Assembly (NCBI GenBank): GCA_027448945.1
Contig: DAIDMQ010000003.1
Span: forward strand, 19,308-83,307
From: Gallionellaceae bacterium
GTDB lineage: Bacteria > Pseudomonadota > Gammaproteobacteria > Burkholderiales > Gallionellaceae
DNA length: 64,000 bases
Direction: 5' to 3'
Below are positions 27,749 through 35,696 of this stretch, piece by piece (position 1 is the stretch's first letter; every line of letters begins with the position of its first letter). The notes under the pieces are model-generated. The model was not told where the DNA came from. It worked only from the letters and a program-made list of their open reading frames with translations, and searched no databases. The position numbers and the translations under genes are program-made.

Positions 27749-28528
27749 TTAGAACGAGTGAGTCAAAGATGCTGCAACTGCGCTTGCACCCCAGTTCTTG
27801 CCTGCAAAAGTGTAGTAACCACCTTGAACTGCATTGGTGTTGGTATAAGCCAGACCCAGCACATAACCAGAGAAGTCCTTGCTCACACTGACTTTGTAGT
27901 CAGAATAAGTCGCGCTAGTACCTGCGGCGGCTAACGCATCGGCAGCAGTACCCTTGTAAGTTTGTTTGCCGTAGTGCGCACCCAAAGTCACACCCGTATC
28001 TGCCAGCGTGTAATTCGCATTCACTTCCAAATAGCTGGTACCAGATGCCTTCGGTACAGTCAGGAAGTCACCCAAGCTGTAGGAATACTTTGCGCTCAAC
28101 CATTGGTAAGCGATAGAGCCATATGCTTCGGAGGTATCTGCTTTTACATAGCCAGCTGGCGGTGTGTAGTTACCCAAGTAGTTGTAACGGACAGCACCCA
28201 CGTCGTAGCTAATATCTTCTGTTGCCTTGCCCCTGTAGCCTGCGTATGTATCCATCTCCATGCTAGCAGTACCCACTGAACCACTGGCCAAGATCCAATC
28301 TACGTTCGAACCCCATACACCTGCATACAAGCCGCTTGAGTGAGACAAATCCATACCGCCTTGGATAGCCGGTTTACCTACAGTTTGTGTAATACCACGG
28401 AACACGTAGTTGCTAACCAAACCCACGTTAGAACTGATTGTAAAATCAGATGCAGCATCCGCTGCCATTGCTGCACCAGGCATTACCAAAGCTGCCAAGA
28501 TCAAACCATTCAACAGATTGCTTTTCAT
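27749..28528 (-). CDS. Gcw_chp (TorF-type) outer-membrane protein
   Basis: This 259-residue protein has a signal peptide (cleavage near AMAADA, residue 23). The mature start SNVGLVSNYVFRGITQT and the repeated amphipathic strands ending in the C-terminal aromatic signature HSF are typical of the Gcw_chp family, a predicted 12-16-strand barrel. Its place as first gene before glnK-amtB recurs in betaproteobacteria and suggests a nitrogen-compound channel, but the substrate is not established. A sigma-54 promoter precedes it. Confidence 0.88.
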   Translation of the reverse strand: MKSNLLNGLILAALVMPGAAMAADAASDFTISSNVGLVSNYVFRGITQTVGKPAIQGGMDLSHSSGLYAGVWGSNVDWILASGSVGTASMEMDTYAGYRGKATEDISYDVGAVRYNYLGNYTPPAGYVKADTSEAYGSIAYQWLSAKYSYSLGDFLTVPKASGTSYLEVNANYTLADTGVTLGAHYGKQTYKGTAADALAAAGTSATYSDYKVSVSKDFSGYVLGLAYTNTNAVQGGYYTFAGKNWGASAVAASLTHSF

Positions 28529-28589
28529 GTTATTTCCTTTACGTAGTTAAAATTGAGTTACGGGATTTAAGTTTCCGTGCATTACCTAA

Positions 28590-28605
28590 AGCAGCAACCG
28601 TGCCA
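28590..28605 (-). promoter_or_regulatory. Sigma-54 promoter of torF-glnK-amtB
   Basis: On the minus strand TGGCACGGTTGCTGCT matches the sigma-54 consensus TGGCACG-N4-TTGC(A/T) with one change; GG and GC dinucleotides are exactly 10 bp apart. The predicted start is near 28578, about 50 bp before the torF ATG. A sigma-54 promoter is expected for an NtrC-controlled ammonium uptake operon. Confidence 0.85.
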
Positions 28606-28666
28606 AAGTTTTTTATTAAATATTTACAATGAGTTATGGCATCACTGAGAATCTCTTTATTTTGTC

Positions 28667-28703
28667 GTGCACCATTAGCAAGCGTATTTCCATGTTGGTG
28701 CAC
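28667..28703. promoter_or_regulatory. Putative NtrC enhancer half-sites
   Basis: GTGCACCA (28667-28674) and TGGTGCAC (28696-28703) form a perfect 8-bp inverted repeat with a 21-bp spacer. Each arm equals one half of the NtrC site TGCACCA-N3-TGGTGCA; the inner halves are degenerate (TTTCCA before the second). They lie about 62-115 bp upstream of the sigma-54 promoter, the usual enhancer distance. Confidence 0.55.
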
Positions 28704-28742
28704 TACCTTCGAGCAAGTTTTAGTGCGTGAATATAGTAAGAG

Positions 28743-28812
28743 AGACGCTGAATAAGTCGGCGAGCGGGATGCAGTGCAAGGCGCACGGAGCGCAGACACT
28801 TATTCAGCGTTT
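28743..28812. repeat. MITE-like palindromic element
   Basis: Perfect 13-bp arms ACGCTGAATAAGT (28745-28757) and ACTTATTCAGCGT (28798-28810) flank a 40-bp GC-rich core that holds a GCGC-containing palindrome. Total size is about 66-70 bp with no coding capacity. The terminal sequence (with TTTCC outside) resembles ends of IS5-type elements. It sits between the torF promoter and ubiK. Confidence 0.6.
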
Positions 28813-28867
28813 CCCCAAGGTGTTTTTTGCTACACTCTCGTCACATCTATAGAGAAGGAAATCCATC

Positions 28868-29104
28868 ATGCTAAACGCCAATATCTTTAATGACTTGTCA
28901 GAAAAACTGCATCAAGCTGTGAACAATAGCCCTGCTAAAGATGTAGAAAAAAATGTGCGCGCACTGCTGGCGCAAGGATTTTCAAAACTGGATCTGGTCA
29001 CACGTGAAGAGTTCGATGTACAGGCACAAGTGCTGGCAAGGGCACGTGAGCAACTCACAGCCTTGGAAGTACGCATTACCGAGTTAGAAGGCCGCAACAA
29101 ATAA
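28868..29104 (+). CDS. ubiK: Ubiquinone biosynthesis accessory factor UbiK (YqiC/BMFP)
   Basis: This 78-residue, mostly alpha-helical protein has an amphipathic N-terminus (NIFNDLSEKLHQAVNNSP, DVEKNVRALLAQGFSKLDLV) and a C-terminal coiled coil (LEVRITELEGRNK), the hallmark of the YqiC/UbiK trimeric membrane-fusogenic family. It helps the aerobic ubiquinone-8 assembly complex. It is in the usual position directly upstream of comM. GAAGGAAA upstream of the ATG supports the start. Confidence 0.9.
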   Translation: MLNANIFNDLSEKLHQAVNNSPAKDVEKNVRALLAQGFSKLDLVTREEFDVQAQVLARAREQLTALEVRITELEGRNK

Positions 29105-29123
29105 TCATGTATCACTACTATCC

Positions 29124-29978
29124 ATGAGCCTCGCCGTCCTCTATAGCCGCGCACTGTCCGGCATGGAGGCTGAGCTTGTGACCGTGGAAGTTCATCTGGC
29201 GAATGGCCTGCCCAGCTTCACCATCGTTGGCTTACCCGAGACCGAAGTAAAAGAAAGCAAAGATCGCGTGCGTGCCGCACTGCAGAACTGCAATTTTGAA
29301 TTCCCCGCCCGCCACATCACGGTCAACCTCGCTCCCGCCGATTTACCCAAAGAAAGTGGCCGCTTCGATTTGCCTATCGCGCTGGGCATACTCGCTGCGA
29401 CAGGCCAGATTCCTAAAGACACATTGACTGACTATGAATATGCGGGCGAGCTTGCGCTAACAGGTGAGTTGCGAGCGATACGCGGTGCCTTAGCGATGAC
29501 TTATCGTGCTGCCAATTCTGGGCGTGGCTTCATCTTGCCTGCTGAAAACGCAGCAGAGGCTGCATTGGTTGATGATGCCGTGGTTTATGCAGCTCAATCG
29601 CTATTGCAGGTCGCAGCGCATCTAACTGGCCGCGAGATTTTGCCCCGCTATATATCTGATGCGCCACAGCTCACCCCGCATTATCCAGACATGCGCGAAG
29701 TGAAGGGGCAGGGGCAAGGCAAGCGAGCATTGGAGATTGCTGCAGCTGGCGGCCACAGTGTGCTGATGTCCGGTCCACCCGGCACGGGTAAGAGTATGTT
29801 GGCTGCGCGCTTCCCTAGCATTTTGCCGCAAATGACGCAGGCCGAAGCGCTCGAAAGTGCTGCCATGCAATCCTTAGGCGGCATGTTCAAAGTGGAGAAC
29901 TGGCGGCAACGTCCTTACCGCGCCCCCCATCACACTGCCAGCGCAGTGGCTTTGGTTGGCGGTTGTAAGCTCCAATAA
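29124..29978 (+). pseudogene. comM: comM (YifB) truncated by transposon insertion
   Basis: The N-terminal 280 codons of ComM are intact: MSLAVLYSRALSGMEAELVT, GLPETEVKESKDRVRAAL, and Walker A MSGPPGTGKSML near residues 214-225. The full-length protein is about 500 residues with a Mg-chelatase-like AAA+ core and C-terminal domain. Here the frame breaks inside HHTASAVALVGG and adds four foreign residues before a stop. The remainder of comM is not in the window. ComM is a branch-migration helicase for natural transformation, so the function is presumably lost. Confidence 0.92.
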
Positions 29979-30035
29979 TATTTGCGTCCATACATAATTT
30001 TATGCGACCCTACATATTTATTTGCGGATGAAATG
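29959..30035 (+). repeat. Tn7-like transposon end in comM (TGT plus 20-bp repeats)
   Basis: The comM reading frame stops matching right after GCGGT (29959-29963), the putative 5-bp target duplication. The inserted DNA begins TGTAAGCTCC. Three direct repeats follow, with TGCG at 29983, 30003 and 30023, exactly 20 bp apart; the first two share TGCGnCCnTACATA and the third is degenerate. TGT termini and 20-22-bp TnsB-site arrays are the hallmark of Tn7-family ends. GCGGT is the complement of ACCGC, the duplication recalled for AbaR/Tn6022 islands in Acinetobacter comM. Confidence 0.75.
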
Positions 30036-30077
30036 TATTCTTAGTGTCACGCATCCCAATAAGTACGGGGTTTCTAT

Positions 30078-31820
30078 ATGGATGATGCGAAGAGTTATAA
30101 AGTCTCAACTTTCCCTACTGATGGAAAACTTTGGCGTATAGATTGGATGCATGGCATCCGCATTAATCCAGCGGCAATTAGCGAACAACTCATCAAGGTT
30201 TTTCTTACACGCCTTAATACCTCGAATGACTTCAACTCGATAAACCCTCTTAACAATCTGAACCTCTCGAAAAAACGATGCAGCGCAGATATAGGCGTGG
30301 GCTTACTACCGTTGGTTTGGACTGGTTCTGTATGGCGAGATGGGCATTTGATAGAAAATGGCATTGAGCACCAAACTCGTACCTTTGCGATCGACACAAC
30401 GCAAGCCCATTTTATAAATTTTTCCTCAACTACCAATAATGGCGCAGCGCCCTGCAGAATAATTCCAGCCTTTCAATATCCGGTGGGATCTGAAGCTTGG
30501 GCGTGTATTAGCAGATCTCCATTAATTGCGCTTCCATATAACAACGATCCACACGGCCTACTTATACCGGCAATAGAAGTAATTCGCTTTTACTACATCT
30601 ATTCTTCGTACTCAGCTAGAGCACTATTCTTTCGCCAGTATGACAAGCTTCTCCGAGAGCCGACAACATTCGATCCTGTCTCTAAAGTTGTAAAAGTGTT
30701 TCTTCACTGGTTCTGCTTGCAGTCTGATGCATGGGTTTTGGCAAGATATAAAGCGTCACCTTTAATGCAAGAAAGGGTGAAGAATATTTACGAATGGATT
30801 CAACTTGAAAGCATCAATAAATTCGATTCTATGCCGCATGGCAACTCATTTTTTCCATTCGATGGCCTTTCTAAGCTGTCGGCACAATTCAGACCGATTA
30901 TCGGAGAGGATGGAGTAAAAAGATTTCTCGCTGTTAGGTTACTAAATTGCACAGCCGCTATGCCATTTTCAGATGTTGTACTAGAGGTCAAGAAAAAACC
31001 AATCGCTCCAGATGAGGCAAAGGAACTTAAACCAATATGGGGGAGAGTCTTGCCATACGGTTGCGATGATATTCCCAAAATCTTCAATCATAGTGGGGAG
31101 CCAGACAAAAGCTACTTCCCAATTAAGTTAGGGGTCTTTGAAGATAGGTTTGCTGCTCTTGAAGGAAAGAGGCTGCAAGTAATTTATAAGTCTTCGGACA
31201 AGTCTAGCGGCAATGCTGTTGTCAAATCACCGGACAGTCCTAAAATTGGAGTTGGTACGTCTGGCGGCACCTATGGTGAAAATAACACGGCGAAAGCCAA
31301 TGTAAGCCTTGATGTCACAACGCGGGCTGACAATAGCCTTCTTGATGACTTTCTTAAGGCGCTAGAATACTTGCGCAAAATTAAAGGTTTTAACGTTATT
31401 ACTATACCAGTAGGTGGGGGCTCCTATTCACATAGGAACGAAACCATCAGTTTTTTCCCGCCTGGCCAATCTGAGCATCGATGGTCAAGCGTTGGTGTGG
31501 GAATTGCCGAGAATGGCAACAAGCGTATCTTGCCAAGAAGATTGATTGTTGCGGAATTGCAATTCACTGGAAAGATATTTTATGCAATGGAAATGGAACG
31601 AAAGCCCGGTAATGACGAAAATTTCTCTGTCCTAATTCTTGCTAAGAGCGACCACACAGTTATGACACCGGCAGAGTTAGAGGGATTCATCAAGCAATGT
31701 ATGGTCCATAATCGCTGGCCCCCTAAAAGTGAAATGCGCAACTACCGAAGAAGCTCAGTCTCGCATATGGCTGGACTAGGTGATCGGATAGCATCTGCGC
31801 TAGTCGAGGTTGGAGTGTAG
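30078..31820 (+). CDS. TnsE-like Tn7 target-selection protein
   Basis: This 580-residue protein shares the layout of Tn7 TnsE (538 aa). It has an early KLWRIDWMHGIRINP strand pair, then a central LLIPAIEVIRFYYIYSSYSARAL segment matching the TnsE IPQLELARSLFLINSYFCR region (pieces compared by eye). The C-terminal domain has IVAELQFTGKIFYAMEMER, HNRWPPK and SHMAGLGD, paralleling TnsE segments with NWPN and HPKGLGE. TnsE directs Tn7 to replicating, conjugating DNA through the beta clamp. It is the first gene inside the comM junction and reads inward. Identity is by motif, not by database search. Confidence 0.7.
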   Translation: MDDAKSYKVSTFPTDGKLWRIDWMHGIRINPAAISEQLIKVFLTRLNTSNDFNSINPLNNLNLSKKRCSADIGVGLLPLVWTGSVWRDGHLIENGIEHQTRTFAIDTTQAHFINFSSTTNNGAAPCRIIPAFQYPVGSEAWACISRSPLIALPYNNDPHGLLIPAIEVIRFYYIYSSYSARALFFRQYDKLLREPTTFDPVSKVVKVFLHWFCLQSDAWVLARYKASPLMQERVKNIYEWIQLESINKFDSMPHGNSFFPFDGLSKLSAQFRPIIGEDGVKRFLAVRLLNCTAAMPFSDVVLEVKKKPIAPDEAKELKPIWGRVLPYGCDDIPKIFNHSGEPDKSYFPIKLGVFEDRFAALEGKRLQVIYKSSDKSSGNAVVKSPDSPKIGVGTSGGTYGENNTAKANVSLDVTTRADNSLLDDFLKALEYLRKIKGFNVITIPVGGGSYSHRNETISFFPPGQSEHRWSSVGVGIAENGNKRILPRRLIVAELQFTGKIFYAMEMERKPGNDENFSVLILAKSDHTVMTPAELEGFIKQCMVHNRWPPKSEMRNYRRSSVSHMAGLGDRIASALVEVGV

Positions 31821-31824
31821 TCTC

Positions 31825-32256
31825 GTGCCTGCTATCGGTTCTCTCATGCTGTGCCTTGTAATCGGTATATCTGATGGCGATACGCTTACGGCCCGTTGTG
31901 ACACCGATCAATTGAAGGTACGTCTGGCAGAAATTGATGCTCCTGAAAAACGTCAGGCATTCGGAACACAATCCAAGCAAGCTTTATCGGATATGTGTTT
32001 TCAACGTATTGCCGAGTTACGCGTCGTTGCTCATGACCGCTATGGCCGGACTGTTGCGAGAGTGGAATGTGACGGTGTTGATGCCAATGCTGAGCAAGTA
32101 AGGCTAGGCATGGCTTGGGTATATGACAAGTACGTTAAGGATACCAGCCTGTACCAATTGCAGGATGAGGCGCGCGTTGCAAGGCGTGGTTTGTGGACGG
32201 ACTCTGCCCCAATAACGCCTTGGACATTCCGATTAAGATCTAAGGGAAAACTATGA
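31825..32256 (+). CDS. Thermonuclease-family (SNase-like) nuclease
   Basis: This 143-residue protein has the OB-fold SNase catalytic set: ISDGDTL, KVRLAEIDAPE with Arg and Glu, and DRYGRTVARV with the second Arg. The N-terminus has a weakly hydrophobic stretch (LMLCLVIGI) that is not a clear signal peptide. GTG 31825 is chosen because GGAG lies 9 nt before it; it begins 4 nt after the tnsE-like stop. Its stop overlaps the next start (ATGA), so the three genes form one unit. Confidence 0.85.
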   Translation: MPAIGSLMLCLVIGISDGDTLTARCDTDQLKVRLAEIDAPEKRQAFGTQSKQALSDMCFQRIAELRVVAHDRYGRTVARVECDGVDANAEQVRLGMAWVYDKYVKDTSLYQLQDEARVARRGLWTDSAPITPWTFRLRSKGKL

Positions 32257-34226
32257 GCACCCCTCGCTACCTAACCAAATCCCGCTTCAAGCTTGCTGTT
32301 GAGTGTCCGACCAAGCTCTTCTATACCGGCAAGATCGAGGAATATCGCGATACTATGGTTGAGAATGATTTTCTCGCCATGCTGGCCGAAGGAGGTTATC
32401 AAGTTGGCACGCTCGCCAAGTTGCGCTACCCCGGCGGAATTGAAATCGAAGGGCTGAACCACGCGGCGGCTGAAGCGCAAACCAGCGAATATCTCAAGCG
32501 CGACAATGTGGTGCTATTTGAGCCAGCCATCCGCGTGGCTGATTTCTTTATCCGCATTGATGTATTGATCAAGACAGGCAATCAGTTCGAGCTGATCGAG
32601 GTAAAAGCTAAGTCGTATAACTCGATTAAGCCAGAAATCGAGGGAAAGCGCGGAGGAATCAATTCCGACATGCTGCCCTATATTCAGGATGCAGCTTTTC
32701 AAACTTGGGTGTTGCGGCAGGCGTTCCCAGGTGCTCAGATTACTACCGCGCTGATGATGCCGGACAAGGCGCAACTCGCGCCGGTGGACGGAATAAACCA
32801 GATGTTTAAGACCAATGGTCGCTCAAGTGTCGAGGTGCACATCCCACAAGGCATTGATATGAAGGCACTGGCTGAAACATTGCTTGCCAAGGTGTGTGTC
32901 GATCGCTATGTCGAACAGGTACTCAACCAATCAATTGATTTTCCCGGAGGCCCCGCCACGTTGGACGATGCTGCGGCGGCTTGGGCTGAGGCCTACCGTA
33001 ATGACCAGCGCATTGTTCCCGTTATCGGCGCGCAATGCGGCGGCTGCGAGTTCAAGTCAGCACCTGGCGATGCTCTCAAGAGTGGTTTCCACGAATGTTG
33101 GGAAATTGCAAACGGCTGGGTAGCTCAAGACTTCGATGCCGGTACGGTACTGGATTTATGGAATTTCCGTGGCAAGCAGAAATTGATTGACCAAAGCATA
33201 CTCAAAATCAGCCAAGTCACGCGCGATGACATTGGTGAATTCGATGATGAGCCGAATCCTGATGGTCTTAACCGTAAGCAGCGCCAGTGGCTACAAGTGG
33301 CCGGCATTCCGGCCGATTATGATGGCGGCGGTTATTATTTCGACCGTGCGCTGGCATCTGTTGAAATGTCGCGTTGGCGCTTTCCCTTGCACTTCATTGA
33401 TTTTGAAACTTCTACCGCAGCGTTGCCATTCTACAAGGGGATGCATCCCTATGAGCCGGTGGCATTTCAGTTTTCGCATCACATTATGGAGGCTGATGGC
33501 AGCGTGCGACATGACGGGCAGTTTTTGTGTGTGGAGCCAGGGGAATTTCCGAACTATCGATTTGCACGGGCACTGAAAGATGCGCTAGAAGGAGATAACG
33601 GCTCTGTGTTTATGTGGAGCCACCACGAAAATACCATCCTCTCCAAAATCATTGAGCAGCTTGCCAAAGACCCAAATAGGCCTGTAGACGCTGATGCATT
33701 GACCGACTTCATCAAACACCTAATCAAGGGTGGAGATCGTGCCATGGTTGACTTGTGTACGATGGCTGAAAAATCTTTCTTTCACCCCGACACCAACGGC
33801 GGTAATTCGATTAAAGCCGTGCTTCCTGCGATTCTCAAGGTTTCAGAAGTGCTTCGCGAAATATACAGTAGGCCAATATACGGCGCACCTAACGGAATCG
33901 TCAGCCTCAATTTTTCCTCACCTAATGGGATAGCCTGGATAGATATTGAAGCAGATGGAACTGCCAGTAATCCTTATGCCAAGCTCAAGCAATTGGCAAT
34001 TGGCATGATTCCCGACGAGGCCAAGGATTTCGAGGGGAATGTTAGTGCCATTGCCGAGGGCGGCGCAGCAGCAACCGCTTACGCGCGGCTTCAATTTGAA
34101 GATATGGATAAGCAAACGCGGGAACGAATCTGCGCTGCGCTGCTGCGTTACTGCGAACTTGATACTCTGGCGATGGTGATGGTGGTCCAGGCGTGGCAGG
34201 TAATGAAAAATGAGGCTCTTGCCTGA
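32253..34226 (+). CDS. DUF2779 protein: RecB-like nuclease fused to exonuclease-like domain
   Basis: This 657-residue protein has a Cas4/RecB-like nuclease N-terminus. Cys18 is in VECPTKLFY, and a PD-(D/E)xK core has Asp103 in RIDVLI and Glu116/Lys118 in IEVKAK. CGGCEF (about 262-267) with a later FHECW gives the other Cys of a probable 4Fe-4S cluster. The C-terminal half starts LHFIDFETS (about 379-387), a DEDD exonuclease-like first motif, with CELDTLAMV near the end. The role is unknown; DUF2779 proteins are seen in mobile and defence contexts. It is coupled to the SNase gene. Confidence 0.82.
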   Translation: MSTPRYLTKSRFKLAVECPTKLFYTGKIEEYRDTMVENDFLAMLAEGGYQVGTLAKLRYPGGIEIEGLNHAAAEAQTSEYLKRDNVVLFEPAIRVADFFIRIDVLIKTGNQFELIEVKAKSYNSIKPEIEGKRGGINSDMLPYIQDAAFQTWVLRQAFPGAQITTALMMPDKAQLAPVDGINQMFKTNGRSSVEVHIPQGIDMKALAETLLAKVCVDRYVEQVLNQSIDFPGGPATLDDAAAAWAEAYRNDQRIVPVIGAQCGGCEFKSAPGDALKSGFHECWEIANGWVAQDFDAGTVLDLWNFRGKQKLIDQSILKISQVTRDDIGEFDDEPNPDGLNRKQRQWLQVAGIPADYDGGGYYFDRALASVEMSRWRFPLHFIDFETSTAALPFYKGMHPYEPVAFQFSHHIMEADGSVRHDGQFLCVEPGEFPNYRFARALKDALEGDNGSVFMWSHHENTILSKIIEQLAKDPNRPVDADALTDFIKHLIKGGDRAMVDLCTMAEKSFFHPDTNGGNSIKAVLPAILKVSEVLREIYSRPIYGAPNGIVSLNFSSPNGIAWIDIEADGTASNPYAKLKQLAIGMIPDEAKDFEGNVSAIAEGGAAATAYARLQFEDMDKQTRERICAALLRYCELDTLAMVMVVQAWQVMKNEALA

Positions 34227-34251
34227 TCTAACTGCGTATTCCGGTGAAAAA

Positions 34252-34314
34252 AGCCACCTACAATGTCCGCAAACCCACCGTCAATAATGCCCGCAATGCA
34301 GCCACCTAAAATGG
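34252..34314 (-). repeat. Relic of IS21-type terminal repeats
   Basis: On the minus strand GGTGGCTGCATTGCGGGCAT, GGTGGGTTTGCGGACATT and GGTGGC repeat a (G)GGTGG-n3-TTTG-n4-CATT theme seen six times at the IS21 right end near 53941-54079. No transposase remains. The rest of 34227-34611 carries no gene I can support. Confidence 0.5.
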
Positions 34315-34611
34315 AGTAATAGCGCCGCCTGATGTATGAGTTATTTGAACTGCATACTCTCTTTGGATAGATCAGATAGTCGCTAACTTGATATGCAGTG
34401 AATTTATTAGTTGGCCACGGAATACTGATCTGACCAAAATCGCGCTAAATTCAGAACGTAAGCGGTTCGAATCAGAACATTTGGTACCCGATACAAGTCG
34501 TTCACGAAGTATCACAAACGAGACATTGGAGTCGTTCACGACAGGCAGCTATATGGCAGGCAATTCAGCTAGAAAAACCTCTCAAAAAGTGAAGAAAATG
34601 GTGTGAATGCG

Positions 34612-35232
34612 TTAGCTATTGCCCTTGCGGCAGTAACAATAAACAAATTGCTGATCGGTGCCAAACGGCGTGTGATGCACCTCCTTCTCATGCGCGACCA
34701 GCAAAAAAGCATCACCAAATTCCGCGTGCAGACTTTCTGGCTGGTATCGCATCACGGGTAGGCCGCTGCATTTTTCCGGGCCATCTGCGGCAAAGGTGGC
34801 AACAATCACATGCCCACCCGGGCGGACTGCATGCATGACCCGCTCGACATAAGCGTGACGGTCAGCCGGGTCAGTCAGAAAATGGAATACCGCACGGTCA
34901 TGCCAAATATCGAAGCGATGTTCGGAAAATTCTGCACGGGTAATATCGCCTTCCATCCAGTGTACGGCGTCCGCCTGTTTTCCCAAACGCTGCTTTGCGA
35001 CCGTCAGCGCCGCTGATGACAGGTCGAGCACGGTCAAATCGGTATAGCCTTCCGCCACAAGGTCATCCACCAAGTTAGATGCTCCTCCGCCCACATCAAT
35101 GATGGCCGCATCTTTACCCAGCCCCGTGTTGTGGATGAGCCGCAAAGATTGATCGGCATGTTCCTGAAACCAGCTGACCGAATCAGATGGCTTGGTCGCA
35201 TAAACCTGTTCCCAATGTTGCTTGCTATCCAT
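34612..35232 (-). CDS. Class I SAM-dependent methyltransferase
   Basis: This 206-residue Rossmann methyltransferase has motif I AIIDVGGGASNLVDDLV (about 43-60) and later DIWHDRAVFHFLTDP and VRPGGHVIVATF. The N-terminal HWEQVYATKPSDSVSWFQ is typical of a TehB-like family often found beside metal or metalloid resistance genes. The substrate is unknown; thiol, tellurite or arsenic-type targets are only guesses. It lies 10 bp downstream of the DsrE gene on the same strand. Confidence 0.85.
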   Translation of the reverse strand: MDSKQHWEQVYATKPSDSVSWFQEHADQSLRLIHNTGLGKDAAIIDVGGGASNLVDDLVAEGYTDLTVLDLSSAALTVAKQRLGKQADAVHWMEGDITRAEFSEHRFDIWHDRAVFHFLTDPADRHAYVERVMHAVRPGGHVIVATFAADGPEKCSGLPVMRYQPESLHAEFGDAFLLVAHEKEVHHTPFGTDQQFVYCYCRKGNS

Positions 35233-35242
35233 ACTTGCCCCC

Positions 35243-35563
35243 TTAAAAACTCAACACTTTGTCCGAATCACGGATCAGCGCATACAAATCCTGCATAGTG
35301 GAAACCGGGCAAATGTCCGATCCCTCAGACTGGCGTAATTTCAGACAAGTACCACAAGCCAAAATTGAACCACCTAGTGCCGAAAAACTGCGCATTTGCC
35401 CAGTGACATCGAACTTTTCGCTAACCAGCGATTCGGCCTCTACGCCCTTGCCAAGCAAAAAGACTGAAACCGCATCCCCTTGCTTGCGGGAAAAAAAGCC
35501 GAGTCGAAAAGCGTTCCAGACGGTTTCCGGGTCGTTTGAATAAATAACAATTCCAAGTTTCAT
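35243..35563 (-). CDS. DsrE-family sulfur-relay protein
   Basis: This 106-residue DsrE/F-like protein (MKLGIVIYSNDPETVWNAFR) has a Cys pair in LACGTCLKLRQ and a further Cys in DICPVST. DsrE-like proteins transfer or sense sulfane sulfur, and the single-domain form often pairs with metal or thiol genes. It is the first gene of a pair with the methyltransferase. No dsr operon is nearby. Confidence 0.85.
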   Translation of the reverse strand: MKLGIVIYSNDPETVWNAFRLGFFSRKQGDAVSVFLLGKGVEAESLVSEKFDVTGQMRSFSALGGSILACGTCLKLRQSEGSDICPVSTMQDLYALIRDSDKVLSF

Positions 35564-35696
35564 GGTGCCTCCTGCATGTTAATTTTCAAGCAATGAAGGG
35601 TAGTAGAAAAATTTACACGACGTCAATCATACTCTTCAGGCATGCCTGCTTCGATCAATTTCAGAAAGAGACATTTCAAAACCTGAATGCAATTTT

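Noticed and set aside
30095..30436. Minus-strand frame inside the tnsE-like gene
   Set aside because: Shadow of a well-supported 580-codon gene; composition not protein-like.
34388..34606. Plus-strand frame of 72 codons after DUF2779
   Set aside because: No ribosome site, low-complexity composition and location in a patch of IS relics.
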